Shown: positions 1-7,056 of the stretch, one piece after another
Layout of the letters: every line of letters begins with the position of its first letter
How positions within the stretch are numbered: the stretch's first letter is position 1
Assembly: GCF_016598775.1 (NCBI RefSeq)
Contig: NZ_CP066802.1
Coordinates: forward strand, 1,798,001-1,862,000
DNA: 64,000 bases
Direction of reading: 5' to 3'
Source of the DNA: Actinomyces weissii
Lineage (GTDB): Bacteria > Actinomycetota > Actinomycetes > Actinomycetales > Actinomycetaceae
Made by a program: the position numbers and the translations under genes
Notes under the pieces: generated by a model
Database searches by the model: none
What the model was told of the DNA's origin: nothing
Seen by the model: the letters and a program-made list of their open reading frames with translations, nothing else

Positions 1-410
1 CTGACCCGCAGGTGGCCCGGCTCCTACCGCCGGAGGCCCTGCAGGAGGCGCAGGCCAACCCGGAGGCCCTGACCGCGGTGCTGCAGGAGGACCTGCCGGA
101 GGCCTCCACCCTGGAGGAGCTACTGGGTGCCCTGGCCTGGCCGGAGCACGTCGAGGGGGCGGCGATCTGCACAGAGTCCACGGTGGTTCCTGCCGCGGTG
201 GAGCAGGAGGCCCTGGCCCTGGCTGACGAGCAGGAGCGGGCAGAGCTCCTGCGCACGCATCCTGAGCGCCAGGACGTGCGGATCCTGGCCGCGGCGCTGC
301 GCAGCGGGGACAGCTGGTGCGTCATGCGCAGCCGGGGGCAGGAGGAGCTGCTGCAGGGCGAGTCCCTGGTGCCCCAGCTGGTCACCGGGCTGCACAGCAC
401 CTTCGCCTGA
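1..410 (+). CDS. PPA1309-family protein, 5' end outside window
   Basis: The frame is open from base 3 and ends at a TGA at 408-410, so the gene begins upstream; the GTG at 12 is not taken as a start because coding character continues before it. About 135 residues are visible. The run LEELLGALAWP, a strand ending VVPAA, then VRILAAALRSG and the closing LVPQLVTGLHSTF resemble the PPA1309 family, small actinobacterial proteins of unknown function. In other actinobacteria this family lies next to DUF2342 and the PDZ/Lon-like protease, as here. It converges on the DUF2342 gene. No catalytic motif is visible. Confidence 0.7.
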   Translation, partial: DPQVARLLPPEALQEAQANPEALTAVLQEDLPEASTLEELLGALAWPEHVEGAAICTESTVVPAAVEQEALALADEQERAELLRTHPERQDVRILAAALRSGDSWCVMRSRGQEELLQGESLVPQLVTGLHSTFA

Positions 411-549
411 GCCTCCCCGGCCTTTGCCGCCCAGGCACCGGCCCGGTCCTGGCCAGCCTGTACCCCAGGCTGCGCCGACGCGCCGACGTCGCCCCCCAGC
501 CGCCCTGCAGCCTGCTGCCCCGGGCAAATGAGGCGAGCACGGGGCTGTC

Positions 550-1959
550 TCAGTGGGACTCGGCGTCCCCCTCATAGCCCAGGGTGCCTTCCAGCAGGGA
601 CTCCAGGGCCGCGTCCACCTGGGACTCCATGTCCCGGGCGGCGCGGCGCAGGGCCAGGAAGTCCTCGGGAGCGTCCAGGTCCTGGGGGCCGGGGGCGATA
701 TCCGGGTGCTTCCAGAAGGCGTCCCGCTCACCGACCTCCACCTGCGTGCCCAGGTGCCGCCACAGCTGGGCAGCCTCCCGGGCGCGGCGGGGCCGGAAGG
801 CCAGCCCCACCAGGCGGGCGAAGACCTGCTCCGCCGTCCCTCCCTGGGCGCGACGGCGGCGCAGCATCTCCTGCAGCTGGAGCGCGTGGGGCAGCTGGGC
901 CACCACCGCCTGGAAGGTGACCACCTCCACCCAGCCCTCGACCACCGCCAGCAGGGTCTCCAGGCGGGTGAGGGCCTCCTGCTGGGCCGGCGTCTGCTGC
1001 GGGGCGAACATGCCGCCGCGCAGCGCCTCCTGCAGGGCCTGCGGGTCACTGGGGTCCACCTGGCTGACCGCCTCCTGGACGGCACGGTGGTCGATCTTGA
1101 TCGCCCGGGCGTAGGCCTCCACCGCCGCCATGACCTGGCCGCGCAGCCAGGGCACGTGCGCGTACAGGCGGGCCGTGGCCGCCTCCCGCACCGCCAGGAA
1201 CATGCGCACCTCCTCCTCGGGCACGTCCAGCCCCTGCGCGAAGGCCGCCACGGAGGCAGGCACCAGGGCGGTCCCAGGGCGGTGGCACAGGGGCAGGCCG
1301 ATGTCGGTGGCGGAGACGGACTCGGTGGCCAGCTGCCCGATAGCCTGCCCCAGCTGCAGGGCGAAGGCGGTGCCCGCCATCATGCGCATCATGGAGCCCA
1401 GGGCCCCCAGCTGCCTGGTCTGCTCCCCCAGGTGCGCGGGCATCTCCTTGATCTGCTCGACCAGGGCGCTGGTTAGGGCCTCCGTGGCGGCCGTGGCCAC
1501 CGGGGCGCAGACCTCCTTCCAGGCGGGGATGGTGTGCTCCACCCAGTCCGCCCGGCTCCAGGCCTCCCGCACCCCGGGGGCTGGCAGGAAGTCTGTGCAG
1601 GTGTCCAGCCACAGGTCGGCCACGGTCAGGGCCTGGCGCACCTCCTGGGCCTGGGCGGCGGTGACCACCGGGTCCCCGCCGGAGCGGGCCTGCTGCAGGG
1701 CCAGCTCCTGGCCGACCTTCCAGTTCACGGGCTCACCGGCTGAGGAGCTGAGCATCTGCTGCAGCTGGGCACGCAGGGCCAGGACCTGGTTGGGGCTCAT
1801 CCTGGAGAGCTCCTCCAGGCCCCCCATGCTGGCCAGCTGCTCGGCGTCCACCCCGGAGGCTTGCAGGGCGGCGACGGCGTCGGCGGCGGCCTGCTCCCCC
1901 ATCAAGGAGGCCAGCAGGCCACGCAGCCTCTCGAAGGGGTCCTGTGACTCTGCCGACAT
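550..1959 (-). CDS. DUF2342 (zincin-like) protein
   Basis: 469 residues, starting at an ATG behind a strong AGGAGGAG. The N-terminal half has a glycine/methionine-rich helical stretch (about 185-210), followed by the block AVREAATARLYAHVPWL at residues 256-272, which is the hallmark of the DUF2342 family, often named putative hydrolase or zinc-dependent metalloprotease. No HExxH is present at that block, so peptidase activity cannot be asserted from sequence. The gene is divergent from the PDZ/Lon-like protease, a pairing conserved in actinobacteria (compare Rv3195/Rv3194c in Mycobacterium tuberculosis). The location is probably cytoplasmic, since no signal peptide is visible. Confidence 0.8.
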   Translation of the reverse strand: MSAESQDPFERLRGLLASLMGEQAAADAVAALQASGVDAEQLASMGGLEELSRMSPNQVLALRAQLQQMLSSSAGEPVNWKVGQELALQQARSGGDPVVTAAQAQEVRQALTVADLWLDTCTDFLPAPGVREAWSRADWVEHTIPAWKEVCAPVATAATEALTSALVEQIKEMPAHLGEQTRQLGALGSMMRMMAGTAFALQLGQAIGQLATESVSATDIGLPLCHRPGTALVPASVAAFAQGLDVPEEEVRMFLAVREAATARLYAHVPWLRGQVMAAVEAYARAIKIDHRAVQEAVSQVDPSDPQALQEALRGGMFAPQQTPAQQEALTRLETLLAVVEGWVEVVTFQAVVAQLPHALQLQEMLRRRRAQGGTAEQVFARLVGLAFRPRRAREAAQLWRHLGTQVEVGERDAFWKHPDIAPGPQDLDAPEDFLALRRAARDMESQVDAALESLLEGTLGYEGDAESH

Positions 1960-2120
1960 GGCTCCTCCTCACGCTGGCCCAGGGGCCTGGCCGGGTACCT
2001 ACGACGGCGATCCTGCCATGCCTGCGGCCCGGGTGGTACGGGGCGGGCGGCGGGCCCGGCCGCTGCGCGCTGGGTGAAACCTGGGCAGGCCTCACCTGGG
2101 CAGATCCCAGCCGACGGGCC

Positions 2121-3347
2121 ATGATGGTCCCCGTGACTGCGCCTGATGAAGCACACCCGCACTCCGCTAGGCCCCTGACCGCGGACCCGCTCCAACAGCC
2201 CCGGGAGCCCGCGGCGCCCCCTGCGCCCGCCCCCGGGCCGGAGGGGCGGCCTCGGCGTCGGCTGCGGTGGCTGCTGGCAGGAGCGCTGGTGCTGGTGCTG
2301 GCCGCGGCGCTCATGGCCCGGCTGCCCCAGGGGAAGGTCATTGAGAGCCCGGGTCCCACCTGGGACGTGCTGGCCAGTACCCCGGGCACTGACGGGCAGC
2401 CGGGCACGGACCTGATCGCCGTCAGCGGCGCCCCCACCTACGCGACCTCCGGGCAGATGCGTATGACCACCGTGTCGGTCAGCGGCTGCCCGGGCCACCC
2501 GATCACCGGCCTGGACGTGATCGTGGCGTGGCTGTCCCCGGACCAGCGGGTGGTGGACCGCGAGCAGATCTGCCCGGCCTCCTTGAGCCAGCAGGACATT
2601 GACGAGCAGTCGCACTTGCAGATGACCTCCTCCCAGGACTCCGCCGTGCTGGCCGCCCTGATGGAGTCCGGGGCCGCCACCTCCATGACCTTGACGATCA
2701 ACGGCGGCACCACCGAGCAGGCCCAGGCCCTGTTCCAGGAGGGGGACGTGCTGCGGGAGATCACCGTCTCCGGCACCAAGACGACGCTCACCAGCTTCGT
2801 GCAGCTGCGGGAGCTGCTGGCGGCCACTCCCGTGGGCACCCCGGTGGAGCTGGGGCTGGAGCGGGGCGGCCAGCCCACCAGCGTCCAGCTCACCACGCAG
2901 CCGCCGCAGGAGGAGGGCCGGGCAGGCTCGGTGCTGGGGGTGCTGATCAGCGCCAAGGCCGACTCTCAGGTAGAGGCTACCTTCGCCCTGCAGGACGTGG
3001 GCGGTCCCAGCGCCGGCATGATGTTCGCCCTGGGGATCGTGGACAAGCTCACCCCCGGCCCCATGCTAAGCGGGCAGGACCTGGCTGGCACGGGCACCAT
3101 TGACATCGCCGGGAAGGTCGGCCCGATCGGTGGCGTCGTCCAGAAGATGAAGGGGGCGGCGCGTGACGGCGCCACGGTGTTCCTGGCTCCGGCCGCCAAC
3201 TGTGACGAGGTGGTGGGTAACGAGCCTGAGGGCCTGACCGTGGTCCCGGTGAGCACGCTGCACGAGGCGGTTGAGGCCGCCACGCTGGTGGGCCAGGGCT
3301 CGACTGCGGGCCTGCGCAGCTGCCAGGCGGTGCTCTCCCAGGGCTGA
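2121..3347 (+). CDS. PDZ-domain Lon-like serine protease (YlbL family)
   Basis: 408 residues from the ATG at 2121; an open frame extends further upstream but runs into the divergent promoter region. After a Pro/Arg-rich cytoplasmic tail there is one membrane anchor (about 50-70, LLAGALVLVLAAALMARL). A middle region fits a PDZ domain, and the C-terminal part is an S16 Lon-type proteolytic domain. The catalytic Ser is Ser297 in GGPSAGMMF, and the Lys is Lys342 in GPIGGVVQK, 45 residues later, close to the 43 of E. coli Lon. The protease domain is expected outside the membrane. The family occurs in actinobacteria and firmicutes; the substrate is unknown here. An alternative ATG lies at 2124. Confidence 0.9.
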   Translation: MMVPVTAPDEAHPHSARPLTADPLQQPREPAAPPAPAPGPEGRPRRRLRWLLAGALVLVLAAALMARLPQGKVIESPGPTWDVLASTPGTDGQPGTDLIAVSGAPTYATSGQMRMTTVSVSGCPGHPITGLDVIVAWLSPDQRVVDREQICPASLSQQDIDEQSHLQMTSSQDSAVLAALMESGAATSMTLTINGGTTEQAQALFQEGDVLREITVSGTKTTLTSFVQLRELLAATPVGTPVELGLERGGQPTSVQLTTQPPQEEGRAGSVLGVLISAKADSQVEATFALQDVGGPSAGMMFALGIVDKLTPGPMLSGQDLAGTGTIDIAGKVGPIGGVVQKMKGAARDGATVFLAPAANCDEVVGNEPEGLTVVPVSTLHEAVEAATLVGQGSTAGLRSCQAVLSQG

Positions 3348-3389
3348 GGCGGACGGCACCTTGGGAGGCGGCCCCTAGGAGGCGAGGCA

Positions 3390-3458
3390 GTCCCGGTCTC
3401 GCGAGACCGGGACATATGGCTCCCGAGACCGGGACATATGGCTCACGAGACCGGTGAC
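3390..3458. repeat. Dispersed 22-bp repeat array, copy A
   Basis: Two full units and one partial unit of about 22 bp built on CGAGACCGGGACATATGG lie head to tail at 3401-3458. Immediately upstream, 3390-3413 is a perfect 24-bp palindrome centred on GGTCTCGCGAGACC, so the array starts with an inverted half unit. Related copies occur at 3512-3560, 16845-16860, 18155-18219 and 63927-64000. The array lies between two same-strand genes and codes for nothing evident. Confidence 0.85.
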
Positions 3459-3460
3459 GC

Positions 3461-3595
3461 CTGTGGATAACTGGGGTGGGTCGCCCTCCAGCACCAGTAG
3501 CGACGACCTCTACTTAGTGCACCCTTACCGAACTCGCGGTACGTATGTCCCGGTCTCGCGAAGGCGGGAGGGCTTTCCGGCCCAGTTGTCCACAG
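3461..3595. repeat. Inverted pair of DnaA-box-like sequences
   Basis: CTGTGGATAACTGGG at 3461-3475 and CCCAGTTGTCCACAG at 3581-3595 are inverted copies with one mismatch. Each contains a 9-mer matching DnaA-box consensus: TTATCCACA (minus strand, 3462-3470) and TTGTCCACA (plus strand, 3586-3594). The 135-bp segment between them includes repeat copy B. There is no AT-rich unwinding region and no dnaA or dnaN nearby, so this is not evidence of an origin. Confidence 0.6.
3512..3560 (-). repeat. Dispersed 22-bp repeat, copy B (inverted)
   Basis: The stretch reads, on the minus strand, as one repeat unit (CGCGAGACCGGGACATA) followed by a diverged half unit and a tail like GGTAAGGGTGCACTAAG. The same order of unit plus GGTAAGGGnnCnCTAAG tail occurs at 18155-18219, so the conserved module is longer than the 22-mer itself. 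Confidence 0.7.
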
Positions 3596-3687
3596 ATCTG
3601 GGGCCACCGTCCCACGGGCGGGCACACGGTGCCACGCTTCTGCCACCTGGTGCCTCCCCTGCGGGCACCAGCGGCAAGGAGGTTGTC

Positions 3688-4689
3688 ATGCATCTGCGTG
3701 CCGGTGCACCGGTACTGTGGCGGGACGAGGGCGTCTGCCAGGTCGGCTCCACGCCCGGGCGGGCGGTCGTCGTCTCCGGCCTGGACCGTGGCGAGCAGCG
3801 CCTGCTGGAGCGCCTCTCCGGCTCCCCGGACCCGATAGACCTGCACGCCACGGCCCCGCAGCTGGGCCTGCCCCGTAAGCGCGCCGAGGACCTGGCCCGG
3901 CTGCTGCTCCTGGCCGGGGTGCTGGCCCCGGACCGGGTCCCCTGCCCGGTGGGGGCTGACGAGGTGTACTGGGACGCCCTGGTTGACGACGCCCGCGCGC
4001 GCAGCCGCCGTCTGTACCGGTCGGTGGTGGGGGTGCTGGGGGCGGAGCCGGTTCCCCGCCCGACCATGGCGCCCCGGGCCGGGCGCAGCCAGCCGCCGGT
4101 GTCTGCCGGTGGCACCGGCCCCGTCCCGGCTCCGGACCCACTGGCCCTGCCCCTGGCCTGCCACCTGGCGGTGGCGGGGGTAGGCACGTTGCTGCTGCAC
4201 GGTGACCGGGCTGGCAGCCAGGTCCTGCGCAGCCGTTATCCGGCGCTGGTGCAGCACGCCCCCTTGGGCACCCGGCCGGACCTGACGGTGAGCATCGCCA
4301 CGGGCGCCACCGACCTGGTGCAGGAGCGCCGTCTGCAGCAGGAGGACCTTAGCCACCTGCTGGTCACGGTGCGGGAGACCGGGGTAGAGGTGGGGCCGCT
4401 GGTGGTCCCCGGCCGCACCCCCTGCGGCATGTGCCTGGAGATGTGGCGGCGTGACGCCGACCCGGCCTGGCCCACCCTCACGCTCCAGCTGCGCAGTGTG
4501 CCCCGCCCCGCCCTGGAGTCCCTGCTGACGGAGCAGTGCGCGGCCCTGGCCGCCAGGATGGTGCTGGACGCCCTGACCTCCCGGGGCCGTGCCTGGTGGG
4601 GCACCAGCGTGGAGCTGACAGCGGTGGACCCGCTGGGGGCGGAGCGCCGGTGGGAGCCGCACCCGGACTGCGGCTGCCTGGACACCTGA
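3688..4689 (+). CDS. ThiF/cyclodehydratase-like protein (TOMM leader-binding type)
   Basis: 333 residues. The start ATG at 3688 is chosen because AAGGAGG lies 6 bases before it; the open frame upstream runs through the repeat region. The N-terminal part resembles a winged-helix, leader-peptide-binding region (LDRGEQRLLERLSG). The middle resembles a Rossmann-like fold (LAVAGVGTLLLHGDRAG), but with a degenerate adenylylation site. Two Cys pairs, Cys246/Cys249 (PCGMC) and Cys328/Cys330 (DCGC), fit the structural zinc site of E1-like/ThiF proteins. Such proteins are annotated in actinobacteria as TOMM precursor leader-peptide-binding or ThiF-family proteins, here without a YcaO or precursor gene in view. 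It lies upstream of convergent uvrD2. The function is unknown. Confidence 0.65.
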   Translation: MHLRAGAPVLWRDEGVCQVGSTPGRAVVVSGLDRGEQRLLERLSGSPDPIDLHATAPQLGLPRKRAEDLARLLLLAGVLAPDRVPCPVGADEVYWDALVDDARARSRRLYRSVVGVLGAEPVPRPTMAPRAGRSQPPVSAGGTGPVPAPDPLALPLACHLAVAGVGTLLLHGDRAGSQVLRSRYPALVQHAPLGTRPDLTVSIATGATDLVQERRLQQEDLSHLLVTVRETGVEVGPLVVPGRTPCGMCLEMWRRDADPAWPTLTLQLRSVPRPALESLLTEQCAALAARMVLDALTSRGRAWWGTSVELTAVDPLGAERRWEPHPDCGCLDT

Positions 4690-4912
4690 GCCGCGCTCGG
4701 CACCGGCCTGGGCGCCCCCGGAGCCAGCTCAGCCTGCGGGCTGGGGGACCCCGCTGGGCAAGACCTCCCGGTCCCGCTGGGCCGCCCGGCTGCTCGGCGG
4801 GGCCTGCAAGGTGGCGGTCCTGCCTTTCTCGGTGCTGCGCAGGGAGAGCCGGCTGGGCGGGGAGGCCTAGGCCCACCAGGCACCTGGGTTGACGGGCTCG
4901 CCTGGCTGAGCA

Positions 4913-4939
4913 AGACCGCCCGGGATTACTGGGCGGTCT
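4913..4939 (-). terminator. Hairpin at the 3' end of uvrD2
   Basis: AGACCGCCC (4913-4921) pairs with GGGCGGTCT (4931-4939) around a 9-base loop. The hairpin overlaps the uvrD2 stop codon and has no strong U-tract, which is common in high-GC actinobacteria. Confidence 0.5.
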
Positions 4940-6995
4940 GCTGGGAGGACACGATCTCCAGGACCTCCTGCCCGTAGCGCTCCAGCTTGACCCCGCCCAC
5001 CCCCTTGACCTGGGCCAGCTCCTGGCGGCTGGCTGGGCGGGTCAGGGCGATCTCCCGCAGCGTGACGTCCGGGAACACGGTGTAGGCAGGCAGGCTGGCA
5101 CTGGTGGCCACCTCCTTGCGCCACTGCTTGAGGGCGCTGAACAGAGCCAGGGTCGCGGCGTCGGACTCCTCCTCAAAGGACTGGGCGCGGGCCTTGCGCA
5201 GCTGGGCGGGGCTAGGGGCCGGGACCTCCTGGGGCCAGGTGCCCCGCAGGAATCGGGAGACCTGCCGGGAGGGGCGGCCCCCGGGGTTGCGCGCGCGGGC
5301 GTAGGACAGGACCAGGTGGTCCCGGGGGCGGGTGACCCCCACGTAGAGCAGCCGCCTCTCCTCCTCCAGCTCCTCGGTGGAGCGGGCCTGCCGCAGGGGC
5401 AGCAGGCCGTCGGACAGGCCCACGATAATGACGGCGTCCCACTCCAGGCCCTTGGCGGTGTGCAGCGGGGAGAGGGTCACGGAGTCCACGCGCGGCTCGT
5501 ACTCGTTCTGGGCGCGGTCCAGCAGCTCGGCCACGAAGCCCTCCAGGCTGGCCTCCGGGTGCGTGGCCTGCTCCTCCGCCAGGGACACCAGGGCCTCCAG
5601 CGAGGCCCAGCGCTCCCGGGCGGCGCCCTCTGTGGCGGGGGCGGTCTCGGACCAGCCGCAGTGGCTGAGCACCTTCTTGACGTCGGTGAGCAGGTCGCCG
5701 GTGAGGGTGTCGGCCTCGGTGCGGGGGGCGGCGCGCAGGAAGGCCATGGCCTGCTTGACCTCCTCCCGGCGGAAGAAGGGGGCTCCTCCACGCACCACGT
5801 GGCTGATACCGGCCTGCGCCAGCTCCTGCTCCAGCACCGGTGACTGCGCGTGGGTGCGGTAGAGCACCGCGATCTCCGACAGGGGCACCCCGGCGGCCCG
5901 CAGCCGGCGCACCTGCTCGGCCACCGCCTGGGCCTCGGCGACGTCGTCGTCATGGGCCAGGAAGAGCGGGGCGGGACCGGAGGGGCGCTGGGACACCAGG
6001 TGCACGGCCCCGTGCGGCAGCCCCCGGGGAGCACCGGGCCGCACGGGAGTGGACAGGACCTGGTTGGCCATGGCCACGACCTGGGGGGTGGAGCGGTAGT
6101 CACGGCTGAGGGTCAGCACCCGCGCCCCGGCGTAGCGGTGGGGGAACTCCCGCAGGAAGCGGGGGGTGGCGCCGGTGAAGGAGTAGATGGTCTGGGAGAC
6201 GTCCCCCACCACGCACAGCTGGCGCCGTCGCCCCAGCCACACGTCCAGGAGCCGCTGCTGGAGCGGGGAGACGTCCTGGTACTCGTCCACCACGAAGTGC
6301 TTGTACTGGCCGCGTACCGCCTCCGCGATGTCCTGGCGGTCCAGGAGGATGCCGATCAGCACCAGCAGGGTGTCCTCGAAGTCCAGCACGCCGCGCTCGG
6401 ACTTGGCCTCCTCGTAGGCGCTCAGGAGCTGGGCGACGCGGGCGGGGGGCTGGTCGGCCACCCCCACGCGCCCGGCGGCCTGCGCCACCTGCTCGTAGTC
6501 CTCCGGGAGGGTGAGGGTGACCTTGGCCCACTCCACCTCCGCCGCCAGGTCCCGCAGGGCGGTCTTGTCCACGCTGATGCCTAGCCGCTGGGCGGCGGTG
6601 GCCACCAGGGGGAGCTTGCCGGGCACCAGCTCGGGCAGGTAGCCGCCCACGGCGGTGGGCCAGAAGTGGCGCAGCTGGCGCAGGGCAGCGGAGTGGAAGG
6701 TGCGGGCCTGCACGCCCGGCACCCCCAGGGAGGCCAGGCGGGAGCGCATCTCCCCGGCGGCCCGCTTGGTGAAGGACAGGGCCAGGACCTGGCTGGGCTG
6801 GTAGGCCCCCACCTGCGCCCCGTAGGCGATGCGGTAGGTGATGGCCCGGGTCTTGCCGGAGCCCGGTCCGGCCAGCACGCTCAAGGCCCCCTCCAGGTGC
6901 TCAGCGACCTGGCGCTGGTCCGGGTCCAGGGCGTCAAGCAGCGCCTCCGGCTCAGGAGGGCGGCGGGAGGCTCTGGTGGCAGGCGTGGAGTTCAT
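4926..6995 (-). CDS. uvrD2: ATP-dependent DNA helicase UvrD2
   Basis: 689 residues from the ATG at 6995; an open frame continues 10 codons upstream, but the shorter start fits the family N-terminus. This is a superfamily 1 3'-5' helicase of DNA repair. Walker A is AGPGSGKT (residues 42-49) and the DEAD-like Walker B is VDEYQDVSP (236-244), with QTIYSFTGATP just after. Motifs near the C-terminus include LSPLHTAKGLEWDAV and LLYVGVTRPRDHLVL. The last ~57 residues look like an HRDC domain (SRQELAQVKGVGGVKLERYG), which distinguishes UvrD2 from UvrD1/PcrA. It lies 61 bp downstream of nudC on the same strand, as in mycobacteria (Rv3198c, Rv3199c), so the two are probably cotranscribed. Cytoplasmic. 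Confidence 0.93.
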   Translation of the reverse strand: MNSTPATRASRRPPEPEALLDALDPDQRQVAEHLEGALSVLAGPGSGKTRAITYRIAYGAQVGAYQPSQVLALSFTKRAAGEMRSRLASLGVPGVQARTFHSAALRQLRHFWPTAVGGYLPELVPGKLPLVATAAQRLGISVDKTALRDLAAEVEWAKVTLTLPEDYEQVAQAAGRVGVADQPPARVAQLLSAYEEAKSERGVLDFEDTLLVLIGILLDRQDIAEAVRGQYKHFVVDEYQDVSPLQQRLLDVWLGRRRQLCVVGDVSQTIYSFTGATPRFLREFPHRYAGARVLTLSRDYRSTPQVVAMANQVLSTPVRPGAPRGLPHGAVHLVSQRPSGPAPLFLAHDDDVAEAQAVAEQVRRLRAAGVPLSEIAVLYRTHAQSPVLEQELAQAGISHVVRGGAPFFRREEVKQAMAFLRAAPRTEADTLTGDLLTDVKKVLSHCGWSETAPATEGAARERWASLEALVSLAEEQATHPEASLEGFVAELLDRAQNEYEPRVDSVTLSPLHTAKGLEWDAVIIVGLSDGLLPLRQARSTEELEEERRLLYVGVTRPRDHLVLSYARARNPGGRPSRQVSRFLRGTWPQEVPAPSPAQLRKARAQSFEEESDAATLALFSALKQWRKEVATSASLPAYTVFPDVTLREIALTRPASRQELAQVKGVGGVKLERYGQEVLEIVSSQQTAQ

Positions 6996-7056
6996 CAGGC
7001 CCAGCCTGCCACGGGGTGCTGACACTTTTCCCGGTAGGGGACGGTGGCGGCCCGGC

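Noticed and set aside
3390..3458. CRISPR array reading of the 22-bp units
   Set aside because: Units are directly adjacent without unique spacers of constant length, there are at most three units, and no cas genes are in the window.
3461..3595. Replication origin
   Set aside because: Only two DnaA-like boxes, no AT-rich region and no dnaA, dnaN or gyrase genes nearby.
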